From an uncultured Alphaproteobacteria bacterium (GTDB taxonomy: Bacteria; Pseudomonadota; Alphaproteobacteria; HIMB59; GCA-002718135): DNA of 12,062 bases. Location of the stretch: the NCBI GenBank assembly GCA_902517315.1, contig CABYBP010000024.1, positions 1-12,062 on the forward strand, written 5' to 3'. How positions within the stretch are numbered: position 1 is the stretch's first letter; the number at the start of each line of letters is the position of its first letter. The notes beneath the pieces are model-generated. The model saw nothing but the letters and a program-made list of their open reading frames with translations. It did not search any database and was not told the DNA's origin. The position numbers were made by a program, and so were the translations under genes. Of the stretch, positions 1 through 7,101 are shown piece after piece.

Positions 1-1
1 C

Positions 2-151
2 CTTGATACGTTATATCGATTATGCGAACCAAGTTTAAATTTTGTTAGAAGATATTTACCAAATTTTGGAGCTATAGATTTATCTCCTATAGTTGTTTAT
101 CTAGCTTTGTGGTTTATAAAAAGTCTACTTATAGAGTATTGGCCTAGATAG
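2..151 (+). CDS. YggT family membrane protein, C-terminal part (5' end outside window)
   Basis: The open frame enters from the left edge and stops at TAG 149-151. The visible 49 residues match the C-terminal half of alphaproteobacterial YggT proteins: a short amphipathic stretch with LYRLCEP, then RRYLPNFGAIDLSPIV, then a hydrophobic helix (VVYLALWFIKSLLI) and a short polar tail. YggT proteins are small (about 95-residue) inner-membrane proteins with two hydrophobic segments. Their exact role is unclear, though they have been linked to osmotic tolerance and to cell-division or membrane organisation. The folD start codon lies only two bases after this stop, so the two genes are almost certainly cotranscribed. 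The N-terminal half and the start codon cannot be seen. Confidence 0.8.
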   Translation, partial: LDTLYRLCEPSLNFVRRYLPNFGAIDLSPIVVYLALWFIKSLLIEYWPR

Positions 152-153
152 TT

Positions 154-1029
154 ATGCCTCATATAATAGATGGAAAAAAAGTAGCGCAGAAGCTAAAAAA
201 TAATTTAAAAATTGAAATTGAAAATTTAAAGTCAAAGTCTAATCGTGTTCCTGGATTGGCTGTAATTCAAATAGGAAATGTTCCAGCAAGTAGTGTATAT
301 GTTAAGGCTAAAACAAAAGCTGCAAAAGAAGTTGGTATTAATGTTATTGATCATCATCTAGAAGAAACTACTAATCAAAGTGAACTCATTAAATTGATTA
401 ATCAGTTAAATAATAACAAAGATGTAGATGGTATCCTTGTCCAACTACCATTACCTAAGACTATAAATGAAGAGGTGGTATTAAATTGCATAACACCAGA
501 AAAAGATGCAGATGGATTTCATCCATTAAATGTTGGAATGCTTTCAATTAGCTCCAAAAATGAAGAGAGTTTAATGATACCATGTACCCCTTATGGTTGT
601 TTGTTACTTTTGCGAGAACTTAAAATTCATTTAGCTGGTAAAAATGCAGTTGTAATGGGAAGGTCAAATATAGTTGGAAAACCAATGGCTCAAATATTAT
701 TAAAAGAATCTTGTACTGTCACTACAGTTCATTCAAAAACCAAAAATATTGAAAGTATTTGCAGAAATGCAGATATTTTAATTGTCGCAATAGGTAAACC
801 TGAAGTTGTAGATAAAAATTGGGTAAAAGAAGGAGCTATCATAATTGATGTAGGCATCAATAGGGTTAAAACAAACGAAAAGAAATCAAAATTAGTTGGT
901 GATGTTTTGTTTAGTGACGTAGAAAGTAAAGTCAGTGCTATTTCTCCAGTACCAGGAGGAGTAGGTCCAATGACTATTGCGTGCCTGTTGAGAAACACAA
1001 CAACAGCATTCAAAAATAGTATTTTATAA
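154..1029 (+). CDS. folD: Bifunctional methylenetetrahydrofolate dehydrogenase / methenyltetrahydrofolate cyclohydrolase
   Basis: FolD interconverts 5,10-methylene-, 5,10-methenyl- and 10-formyl-tetrahydrofolate in the cytoplasm, using NADP and feeding purine and formyl-Met-tRNA synthesis. At 291 residues it has normal family length. The catalytic lysine is K53 in the YVKAK motif (Y49-K53), and the other active-site residues, Q97 in DGILVQLPLP and D120 in EKDADGFHPLN, fall where E. coli has Q98 and D121. The Rossmann nucleotide-binding part carries GRSNIVGKPMA, followed by TVHSKT, ADILIVAIGKP and IIIDVGIN. The C-terminal signature PVPGGVGPMT is intact. The start is placed at ATG 154, two bases after the yggT-like stop. 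No Shine-Dalgarno site is visible, so translation is probably coupled to the upstream gene. The gene converges on the glycosyltransferase gene with a 6-base gap and no obvious terminator. Confidence 0.97.
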   Translation: MPHIIDGKKVAQKLKNNLKIEIENLKSKSNRVPGLAVIQIGNVPASSVYVKAKTKAAKEVGINVIDHHLEETTNQSELIKLINQLNNNKDVDGILVQLPLPKTINEEVVLNCITPEKDADGFHPLNVGMLSISSKNEESLMIPCTPYGCLLLLRELKIHLAGKNAVVMGRSNIVGKPMAQILLKESCTVTTVHSKTKNIESICRNADILIVAIGKPEVVDKNWVKEGAIIIDVGINRVKTNEKKSKLVGDVLFSDVESKVSAISPVPGGVGPMTIACLLRNTTTAFKNSIL

Positions 1030-1035
1030 TTAAGA

Positions 1036-1881
1036 TTAGCCTACTTTTTTAATATACTCAAAGAAATGTTCAGGAGAAACTGACTCTCGAGCTTCATTGC
1101 AATGCGAACATATTTTTTGTAATTCACCGCATGGAGAGGAAGGGTGTTTATAATAAATGTGTTGATGAAAATCATAGCCTAAAATATTTGGAGGGTTCCA
1201 ACCTCCAAAATATAAAACAGCTCTTTTGTTTAAAGCAGCTGCAACATGACCAAAGCCTCCTTCTGGACCTATCAAGAAATCTGTTTCATTAAGTACAGCA
1301 CAAGCAGTTCTAAAATCCATTTTCTTTGTATGAAAAATTCCATCTATTTTCTTAGTTTTATCATGAAAAATCTGAATAACTAAATATTCATTTTTAATTT
1401 TATCTACTAGAGTTGACCAATTTTTATAACCCCAATCTTTATTCAAATGCTTAAAGTAAAATTGTGAATCATTAACTTTTGTAGAAGAGGTCTCTAAAAA
1501 TATAATAGATTTATAATGATGATTATTTTTTTGTTTCCAAAAATTAATAGCCTCAGATATTATTTTTTTACTCTCAATACTTTCCGCTTTTGTAAAATAT
1601 ATTTCACCTGGAATTGGTTTAAATTCCCTAAATACTTGTTTTGAAACAGTGCTGTTTTTATAATCCATATATGGTCTATTAAACTGATGATAATCAATTA
1701 TATGTATTGGTTTACTGTCATCAAGATTTCTGCAATCTGCAATATTTGGATTATTTTCGTAAATTGGTGAGTGATAAGCAATATTTTTTTCTGCAATACC
1801 GACTACAATTTGTCTTTCAGGATATTTTTTTTTTAGTTTTGCAGCATAAGCTGTAATTAGTAAATCATCACCATAACCCAT
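1036..1881 (-). CDS. Glycosyltransferase family 9-like (heptosyltransferase-like) protein
   Basis: This 281-residue protein resembles the small alphaproteobacterial GT9/heptosyltransferase-like proteins of GT-B fold. It opens with MGYGDDLL, like the glycine-rich GxGD loop near the N-terminus of that family. The donor-site segment FLIGPEGGFGHVAAAL (residues 202-216) is followed by a strand and the loop LYFGGWNPPNILGY. GT9 enzymes transfer sugars, classically ADP-heptose, to lipopolysaccharide at the inner face of the inner membrane; the acceptor here is unknown. A C-terminal cysteine group (C251, C258, C261) could bind a metal. The start is abrupt: the first beta-strand normally preceding GxGD is missing. 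An in-frame stop lies at 1924-1926 with no ATG, GTG or TTG between, so ATG 1881 is the only standard start; an ATT at 1915-1917 is the only longer option. It lies 4 bases after argG, as the last gene of the run. Confidence 0.75.
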   Translation of the reverse strand: MGYGDDLLITAYAAKLKKKYPERQIVVGIAEKNIAYHSPIYENNPNIADCRNLDDSKPIHIIDYHQFNRPYMDYKNSTVSKQVFREFKPIPGEIYFTKAESIESKKIISEAINFWKQKNNHHYKSIIFLETSSTKVNDSQFYFKHLNKDWGYKNWSTLVDKIKNEYLVIQIFHDKTKKIDGIFHTKKMDFRTACAVLNETDFLIGPEGGFGHVAAALNKRAVLYFGGWNPPNILGYDFHQHIYYKHPSSPCGELQKICSHCNEARESVSPEHFFEYIKKVG

Positions 1882-1885
1882 AAAT

Positions 1886-3076
1886 TTATTTTTTAATTTT
1901 TTTAAATCTAATCGAATTAATTTTTATAAAGCCTTCAGCATCTTTTTGATTATATTCACCTACCTCATCAAATGAAACTAATGAATTATCATAAAGGGAA
2001 TTACTTGACCTTCTACCTAATATAATAACATTTCCTTTAAATATTTTTATTTTTACTTCACCATTTACTTTATGTGACACTGAATCTATTAATTTTTGCA
2101 TTGATATTCTTTCAGAAGAAAACCAAAAGCCATTGTAAATTACTTCTGCATATTTTGGCATTATTTCATCTTTAAGATGAGCTTCTCCTTTATCTAAAGT
2201 TATACCTTCAATTGCTCTTCTTGCATGTAATAAAATTGTTCCACCTGGTGTTTCGTAAACCCCTCTTGATTTCATTCCAACAAATCTATTTTCTACAATA
2301 TCTATTCTTCCTACTCCATGGGTACCGGCTATAGTATTTAATTTTGTAAGGATTTCGTGAGGTTTCTGTTTCTCTTCATTTATTGAAACTGGATCACCAT
2401 TTTCAAATCCAATTATTATAACCTCTGCTATATTTGGAGCATCTTCAACAGATTTTGTTCTAGAGAAAACATGTTCGGGTGGTTCAAGCCAAGGATCTTC
2501 TAGAAGCTTACCTTCAGAGGAAGTATGAAGAAGATTTGCATCTGTACTAAATGGCGGCTCCCCCATTTTATCCTTAGGTACTGTTATTTGATTTTTTTCT
2601 GCATAATCTAATAAATCATTTCTTGATTCAAATTCCCAATCTCGCCATGGTGCTATAACTTCGATTTTGGGATTGTTTGCATAGTATCCAAGTTCAAATC
2701 TAACTTGATCATTACCTTTGCCCGTAGCTCCATGCGCTACAGCATCTGCTCCTACAATTTTAGCAATTTCAATTTGTCTCTTTGCAATTAAGGGTCTGGC
2801 TATAGCTGTACCTAATAAGTATGTTCCTTCATAGAGAGCGTTAGCTCTAAACATTGGGAAAACATAATCTCTAACAAATTCTTCTTGTAAATTTTCAATA
2901 AATATTTCATCAACACCTAGACTCTTTGCTTTTGTTTCAACTGGTGAAAGTTCTTCTCCTTGACCAATATCAGCTGTGAAAGTAACTACCGGGCATTCAT
3001 ATTTGTTTTGGAGCCACTTGAGAATTACACTTGTGTCTAATCCACCTGAATAAGCTAAAACAATTTTCTTTGGCAT
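1886..3076 (-). CDS. argG: Argininosuccinate synthase
   Basis: ArgG joins citrulline and aspartate with ATP cleavage to give argininosuccinate, the penultimate step of arginine synthesis in the cytoplasm. The 396-residue length is typical. The N-terminal ATP-pyrophosphatase P-loop reads AYSGGLDTS at residues 8-16. The substrate-binding segment [13 protein letters not shown] lies at 115-127, and later family signatures include [18 protein letters not shown] and a glutamate/tyrosine-rich C-terminal part. The ATG at 3076 directly abuts the stop codon of the upstream ialB-like gene with no spacer, and the glycosyltransferase starts 4 bases downstream, so the three appear to form one transcription unit. 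No Shine-Dalgarno site precedes the start, consistent with translational coupling. Nothing in the coding sequence looks broken. Confidence 0.97.
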   Translation of the reverse strand: MPKKIVLAYSGGLDTSVILKWLQNKYECPVVTFTADIGQGEELSPVETKAKSLGVDEIFIENLQEEFVRDYVFPMFRANALYEGTYLLGTAIARPLIAKRQIEIAKIVGADAVAHGATGKGNDQVRFELGYYANNPKIEVIAPWRDWEFESRNDLLDYAEKNQITVPKDKMGEPPFSTDANLLHTSSEGKLLEDPWLEPPEHVFSRTKSVEDAPNIAEVIIIGFENGDPVSINEEKQKPHEILTKLNTIAGTHGVGRIDIVENRFVGMKSRGVYETPGGTILLHARRAIEGITLDKGEAHLKDEIMPKYAEVIYNGFWFSSERISMQKLIDSVSHKVNGEVKIKIFKGNVIILGRRSSNSLYDNSLVSFDEVGEYNQKDAEGFIKINSIRFKKIKK

Positions 3077-3550
3077 TTAGCAATCGTTAATTAACTGACT
3101 ATACGCTGCAGTAAATCCATTAAGAGTATAGGAATCGTTGGTAATAGTGCCTCTTGAAGACTCGCCTCTAACCTTAAGCTCTAGCCCTTTTTTCATAGCA
3201 AAAATTACCTTTGCATCTTCTTCTGTCCAAGCAGCAGTTGGCAAATCTTGAGTTGTGTAAAATTTGTACTCTCCTTTATCTATAATTATAATAATATCGG
3301 AGGAAACATTGTAGCTATAACCAGCCTCTATTTGAACAATGGTCTCTGGATTGCCAATGTTTTTATAGACTAAAACATAAAAGTCTCCTCTTTTTTTATC
3401 ACTTGGTAAATCAGTCTCTGTTGCTAAACTACCAATATAACAATACTCATCAGTCTCCTCAAAAGACCATTTACCTACTTCTAAAGCAATAAGAGCACTA
3501 GGAAGTGCTACATATAGCACAAGTAAAAACTTAAGAAAAATTTTCATCAA
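3077..3550 (-). CDS. Invasion-associated locus B (IalB) family secreted protein
   Basis: The first 22 or so residues form a signal peptide: MMK, a hydrophobic core, then an alanine-containing cleavage region near A22. The mature protein starts close to LEVGKW. The C-terminal block of about 27 residues (SSRGTITNDSYTLNGFTAAY, ending in C157) closely matches the conserved tail of alphaproteobacterial IalB-family proteins, and GYSYNVSSDI corresponds to their central strand. Two cysteines, C37 and C157, could form a disulfide in the periplasm. IalB is named for erythrocyte invasion in Bartonella, but the family is widespread in free-living alphaproteobacteria, where its role is not established, so the name should not be read as virulence. 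Two adjacent ATGs (3550 and 3547) are possible starts. It is the first gene of the leftward run and shares its stop/start junction with argG. Confidence 0.8.
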   Translation of the reverse strand: MMKIFLKFLLVLYVALPSALIALEVGKWSFEETDEYCYIGSLATETDLPSDKKRGDFYVLVYKNIGNPETIVQIEAGYSYNVSSDIIIIIDKGEYKFYTTQDLPTAAWTEEDAKVIFAMKKGLELKVRGESSRGTITNDSYTLNGFTAAYSQLINDC

Positions 3551-3619
3551 TTACTTCTTTTAGTATATCTTATGTAATTAGTTAAGAGCGTTTAAGCAAT
3601 GTTGGAATCTTTTTAAATT
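3551..3619. promoter_or_regulatory. Divergent promoter region between the ialB-argG run and the sigma factor gene
   Basis: These 69 bases separate two outward-facing start codons and must hold the promoter of the leftward run and probably that of the sigma/anti-sigma pair. On the minus strand TATACT (plus-strand 3562-3567) is a good -10 candidate, but there is no convincing -35 at 16-18 bases. TTAAG occurs twice at a 10-base spacing (3582-3586 and 3592-3596), which places both copies on one face of the helix. I did not find the TGATCC/TAAGTA pair expected of RpoE(ECF11) autoregulation as known in Rhodobacter sphaeroides. The region assignment is sound, but the individual boxes are weak. Confidence 0.35.
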
Positions 3620-4156
3620 ATGGAAAAATCAAACCTTAACAATTTAATGAATAGGATTCAGAAAGACCGCGACGAAATGGCTTTTTCGGAAATATTTGAT
3701 TTTTTTGCCCCAAAAATAAATGCTTATTTTATTCAAAATAAAATCAAAATTGAGAGTTCTGAGGAATTAACTCAAGAGGTTTTAAGTACTGTTTGGGTAA
3801 AATCAAACCTATATGATTCAGCAAAATCAGCTCTTTCAACATGGATATTTACTATTGCAAGAAACAAAAAAATAGACTTTTTCAGGAAAAATTCAAAAAT
3901 AAGTTTACAAGAAGAAGATATAAGAGAGTTTTTATACCAAGATAGAGAAATTGACCCAATTGAAGAAAATGAGGCAAAAAAACAAATAGAAAGAATAAAT
4001 AATGAGCTAGATGAACAGCAAAAAATAATGATAAAAATGAACTTTTTTGAAAACAAAAGTCATAAAAAAATTGCAGATGAGCTTGAAATTCCTTTAGGGA
4101 CAGTTAAATCAAGAATAAGGCATATTTTAACTAAAATGCAGGGATTTTTAAAATGA
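3620..4156 (+). CDS. rpoE: ECF-type RNA polymerase sigma factor, RpoE/ECF11-like
   Basis: This 178-residue protein has the two-domain layout of extracytoplasmic-function sigma factors. Region 2 spans about residues 20-90: ELTQEVLSTVW is the region 2.2 core-binding helix, and STWIFTIARNKKIDFFRK is the region 2.3/2.4 helix that melts and reads the -10. An acidic linker follows, then region 4 (about 118-178) with a helix-turn-helix at HKKIADELEIPLGTVKSRIR that reads the -35. Its partner overlaps it by four bases (ATGA at 4153-4156) and resembles ChrR, which places it with the RpoE-ChrR (ECF11) type known from Rhodobacter, where it answers singlet oxygen. The ATG at 3620 has no strong Shine-Dalgarno site. 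Which genes it controls is not evident from this window. The class is certain; the stress signal is inferred from the partner. Confidence 0.92.
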   Translation: MEKSNLNNLMNRIQKDRDEMAFSEIFDFFAPKINAYFIQNKIKIESSEELTQEVLSTVWVKSNLYDSAKSALSTWIFTIARNKKIDFFRKNSKISLQEEDIREFLYQDREIDPIEENEAKKQIERINNELDEQQKIMIKMNFFENKSHKKIADELEIPLGTVKSRIRHILTKMQGFLK

Positions 4157-4776
4157 ACGGTACAGTAGTAAAAAATCAACTTATTTTCGATTTTGCATCA
4201 GGAATACTAGGTCCTGCAAAGTCAATATTTGCATCAACATATTTACAACTAAATTCAAATGCTTCTAAAATAAGCAGTACATTTGAAAATATGTTGGGTG
4301 AAAATCTAATGGATAACGAAAACATTCATCCTAGAAATTTGACGCATACAGACTGCATTAACAACGAAAATATTAAATCTACTTCAAATATTAAAGATCC
4401 ATTAACCAGCTTCTTTGGAAACCTAAACAATTTAGATTGGAAACAAGTTTATAAAGGTTTCAAAGAGTTCACTGCATCGATTGATGATAAAGACGAATTA
4501 AAATTAATAAAAATGGACCCTGGTGTTTCTGTGCCTCTGCACTCCCATGGTGGAAAAGAATATATATTAGTTTTAGAGGGTAGTTTCTGCGATGAGTATG
4601 GTAAGTATTCAAAAGGTGATATTCAAATTAATGATCAAAAAATTAAACATACGCCTATAGCATCAAAGGACAGAGGTTGTGTATGTTTGAGCATAACTGA
4701 AAAAGATGTAATATTTTTTGGTAAGTATGGATCTTTCTTGAATTTATTTACATTTATCAGATCTTTTTTTAAGTAA
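4153..4776 (+). CDS. chrR: ChrR-like anti-sigma factor with C-terminal cupin
   Basis: This is the likely inhibitor of the overlapping upstream sigma factor. The C-terminal cupin carries H130 and H132 in VPLHSHGGKE, E136 in the same motif, and H166 in KHTPIA. These match the metal ligands H141, H143, E147 and H177 of Rhodobacter sphaeroides ChrR, and GDIQINDQ and CVCLS match its flanking strands. The N-terminal helical part aligns without gaps to the ChrR anti-sigma domain (IFDFASGIL against LLTAYAAGTL). However, the four zinc ligands there, H6, H31, C35 and C38, are replaced by V5, Y30, N34 and A37. A separate H59/H65/C68 group sits in the linker. At 207 residues it is about ChrR length. It lacks transmembrane segments, so it should act in the cytoplasm. 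Whether it binds the sigma factor without zinc is untested. Confidence 0.85.
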   Translation: MNGTVVKNQLIFDFASGILGPAKSIFASTYLQLNSNASKISSTFENMLGENLMDNENIHPRNLTHTDCINNENIKSTSNIKDPLTSFFGNLNNLDWKQVYKGFKEFTASIDDKDELKLIKMDPGVSVPLHSHGGKEYILVLEGSFCDEYGKYSKGDIQINDQKIKHTPIASKDRGCVCLSITEKDVIFFGKYGSFLNLFTFIRSFFK

Positions 4777-4806
4777 AAATAATCTCTTTATTGTATAACT
4801 TCATGC

Positions 4807-5802
4807 GTGTCTAAAATTCACGTAAATTTTATTAGGGGGAAAAAAGTTGAAAGTACCCATCAAGTTAAAGCGTTAGTGACAAATATCGAAGGTAAAATTT
4901 TACTTTCTACAAATAACGATAGTGAATTTTTTTTCCCTCGATCATCAATTAAAATATTTCAAGCTATTCCTTTTGCAATGTCAAATGCCATAAGAGATTA
5001 TAAATTAAACAATAAACATATAGCTTTGGCTTGTGCATCACACAAAGGAGAAAAAATTCATATAAGAGAATTAAAAAAATGGATTTCAAAAATAGACTTA
5101 AAAATAAAAAATTTAAAATGTGGTATTCATGGACCATTAGATAAAAAAGCCTCAGAAAAAATAATATATTCTAGAAAAAAATTTAACGAATTACATAATA
5201 ATTGTGCTGGAAAGCACTTAGCTATGTTAACAAGCTGTTTGATCAATAATCAGAGTATCAATAACTATTTAGATTACAATCACACTCACCAAAAAAATAT
5301 CAGAAAAGTTTTCAACAAATTTACAGAAACTAAATTGTCAAAAAAAAATTTCTCTTTAGATGGATGTAGTGCACCACAATATTCATTTAAAATTAAATCT
5401 ATATCAAAGGCATTAAATAATTTGATTAAAAGTTATAAAGATTCTTATGATTATAGCGAAGAGGTCAAAACTTTGATTAATTCAATTTTAGAAAATCCTG
5501 AATTTATAGGAGGAACTGCAAGTTTTGATACTAAAGTTATTAAAGCTTCAAAAGGAAAAATATTTTGTAAAAGTGGAGCTGAAGGTGTTTTTTTATTTAT
5601 TGATATTCAGAAAGAAATTAGTGGAGTAATTAAAATTACAGATGGAAACGAAAGAGCTATTCCTATTTCTATATTTAATATTTTTAAAAAATTGAAAGTT
5701 ATGAGTAGAGTAGAGTTAAAAAATTTAGAAAGAAAAGTAAAATTTGAGCTACTAAATCATGCAGGAAGAAATATTGGTCGCATTAGTTTTACAATGAAAT
5801 AA
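4807..5802 (+). CDS. L-asparaginase, Rhizobium etli type (PF06089, Asparaginase_II)
   Basis: This 331-residue enzyme is predicted to hydrolyse L-asparagine to aspartate and ammonia. It belongs to the serine-lysine family of R. etli AnsA rather than the E. coli-type asparaginases. The catalytic residues known from the R. etli structures line up: S46 and K49 in FPRSSIK, S78 in ACASHKGE and K255 before SGAEG. The unusual zinc site is also present: C133 and K136 in NNCAGK, and C187 in DGCSAP. No signal peptide is seen, so it should be cytoplasmic. GTG 4807 is the only usable start before an in-frame stop at 4780-4782. A nearby ATG at 4803 is out of frame and ends after three codons. It lies 30 bases after the anti-sigma gene on the same strand and may be cotranscribed with it. 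Its end overlaps the opposite-strand DUF3429 gene by 14 bases. Confidence 0.9.
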   Translation: MSKIHVNFIRGKKVESTHQVKALVTNIEGKILLSTNNDSEFFFPRSSIKIFQAIPFAMSNAIRDYKLNNKHIALACASHKGEKIHIRELKKWISKIDLKIKNLKCGIHGPLDKKASEKIIYSRKKFNELHNNCAGKHLAMLTSCLINNQSINNYLDYNHTHQKNIRKVFNKFTETKLSKKNFSLDGCSAPQYSFKIKSISKALNNLIKSYKDSYDYSEEVKTLINSILENPEFIGGTASFDTKVIKASKGKIFCKSGAEGVFLFIDIQKEISGVIKITDGNERAIPISIFNIFKKLKVMSRVELKNLERKVKFELLNHAGRNIGRISFTMK

Positions 5803-6220
5803 GAAATAAAAATATTATGATTAAAACAGTTAAAGGTAGTCTCAGATAGTAAAATGCCTGTTTATTTGTTTCGTTTGCAAATAAAATAATATAGTCGAAA
5901 AATAACTGAGTTAACAATAGTAAAATTAGTAAAATAAAAATTATTAAAATATTAATGTTAAGAAGACTTAATATAATAATTAAAACAGCAAATAAGCTAG
6001 GCAAAAAACCGTATATAACTATGTGAGTGGGCGGATTATTTTTTAAATTCCAGTTTATTGATCCAATAAAAACAATTATAATTAGACTATAGTAAATAAC
6101 AAAATTAAGTAGGTCCTCTTCCTTAACTATTAAAAAATAGTATTTATCTAAATAAGTTAAAACATATGGTATTAATCCGAAATATGAAATTAGAAATTGA
6201 AAATTAATCTTTTTGGACAT
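5789..6220 (-). CDS. DUF3429 family membrane protein
   Basis: This is a 143-residue, highly hydrophobic protein with about five membrane helices, at residues 8-24, 38-57, 66-86, 90-108 and 125-143. The family pattern is recognisable: FGLIPYV at the N-terminus, then YYSLIIIVFIGSINWNL (compare the common YGAxILSFLGGIxWG), GFLPSLFAV, and YYLRLPLT before the last helix. DUF3429 proteins (related to eukaryotic TMEM69) occur widely in proteobacteria and have no established function. The ATG at 6220 is only five bases from the divergent start of the fructosamine kinase, and the 3' end overlaps the asparaginase. It therefore sits as a lone leftward gene inside an otherwise rightward block. The promoter must lie inside the fructosamine kinase coding region. 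Assignment to the family is from visible motifs only. Confidence 0.8.
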   Translation of the reverse strand: MSKKINFQFLISYFGLIPYVLTYLDKYYFLIVKEEDLLNFVIYYSLIIIVFIGSINWNLKNNPPTHIVIYGFLPSLFAVLIIILSLLNINILIIFILLILLLLTQLFFDYIILFANETNKQAFYYLRLPLTVLIIIFLFLISL

Positions 6221-6225
6221 GTAGT

Positions 6226-7101
6226 ATGATTGATCAAAGTATCATTTTAGAGATTGAAAAACTTTTAGATAATAAAAAAATTATAGATAGCAAGTTATTA
6301 TCAGATTCTTTTGGTATTAATTGTATAAAAATTATCACAAATGATAACAAAGAGTTTGTTGTTAAATATTATTACAAAAAAAATGATAAATTTAATGCTA
6401 TAAAATCTGAAACAGATAACCTTATTTTTTTTAACAAACATAAATTTCATTATTTTCCAAGTATTGTTAAACATAATGATAGGTTTCTAATAATGCCATT
6501 CGTAGATAATAATAATCACCAGCCAAATCAAACAAATGATGATTTTTTAAATGCTATAATTTCTATTCACTCAATGTATAGTAAAAATTTTGGTTTTAGT
6601 TTTGACACTCAGATTGGTGGTTTAAAACAAATTAATTCAATGTCTAAAAATTGGATGGTTTTCTATAGGGAAAAGAGATTATATTACATATTTGACTTAG
6701 TTAATAAAAATAAGCCTATGGATAAAGAAATTAACACTAAAATTGATTTATTAATTAAAAAGATAGATAATTTTATTCCAAATAATCCAAGATCATCATT
6801 ATTACATGGTGACTTATGGGAAGGAAATATACTTTTTAAAAATAAAAAATTTGTAGGATTTATTGACCCAGGATCTTTTTATGGTCATAATGAACTAGAA
6901 GTATCTTATCTGAGATGGTTTAACCCCAAATTTATTGATGAAAATTTTTTAGATAAATATAACGATCATATTGAGATTGATAAATATTACTTAGAATATG
7001 AACCAATTTATCAGTTATATTATTCACTATTAAATGTTTATTTATGGGATAGAAGCTATATTGAAGATGTACGTAAACTGCTGGAAAAAATAAAAATATA
7101 A
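6226..7101 (+). CDS. Fructosamine kinase family protein (ketosamine-3-kinase-like)
   Basis: Members of PF03881 phosphorylate ketoamines (Amadori products of sugars with amines) at O3, after which the adduct falls apart; they are deglycation enzymes. The 291-residue protein has the aminoglycoside-phosphotransferase/protein-kinase fold. Visible parts are the ATP-binding lysine K47 in FVVKYYY, the family signature GFSFDTQIGGLKQ (residues 123-135) with downstream FYREKRL, the catalytic loop LLHGDLWEGN (192-201, base D196), and the metal-binding FIDPGSFYGHNELE (212-225, D214). The C-terminal YQLYYSLLNVYLW matches the family's last helix. Its stop and the asnB start share one base (TAATG), a strong sign of translational coupling. 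No Shine-Dalgarno site is seen. It is AT-rich even for this window. The physiological substrate is unknown; small glycated amino acids are more likely than proteins for a bacterial enzyme. Confidence 0.85.
   Translation: MIDQSIILEIEKLLDNKKIIDSKLLSDSFGINCIKIITNDNKEFVVKYYYKKNDKFNAIKSETDNLIFFNKHKFHYFPSIVKHNDRFLIMPFVDNNNHQPNQTNDDFLNAIISIHSMYSKNFGFSFDTQIGGLKQINSMSKNWMVFYREKRLYYIFDLVNKNKPMDKEINTKIDLLIKKIDNFIPNNPRSSLLHGDLWEGNILFKNKKFVGFIDPGSFYGHNELEVSYLRWFNPKFIDENFLDKYNDHIEIDKYYLEYEPIYQLYYSLLNVYLWDRSYIEDVRKLLEKIKI

Noticed and set aside
729..1013. 94-codon open frame on the minus strand inside folD
   Set aside because: It lies wholly antisense to a well-conserved enzyme, and its translation resembles no family I recognise.
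3582..3596. Two TTAAG copies at 10-base spacing as an operator
   Set aside because: Five-base AT-rich words recur easily in this composition. It is mentioned within the control region but not called as a separate site.
3772..4056. 94-codon minus-strand frame inside the sigma factor gene
   Set aside because: It is rich in Phe, Ile, Ser and Leu because it is the complement of Lys/Glu-rich coding DNA, so it mimics a membrane protein by chance.
6059..6088. TGATCC followed after 18 bases by TAGACT, considered as an ECF11 (RpoE) promoter toward the fructosamine kinase
   Set aside because: The second box does not match TAAGTA, the site is inside the DUF3429 gene about 140 bases from the start codon, and TGATCC occurs again by chance in the reductase gene near 10155.
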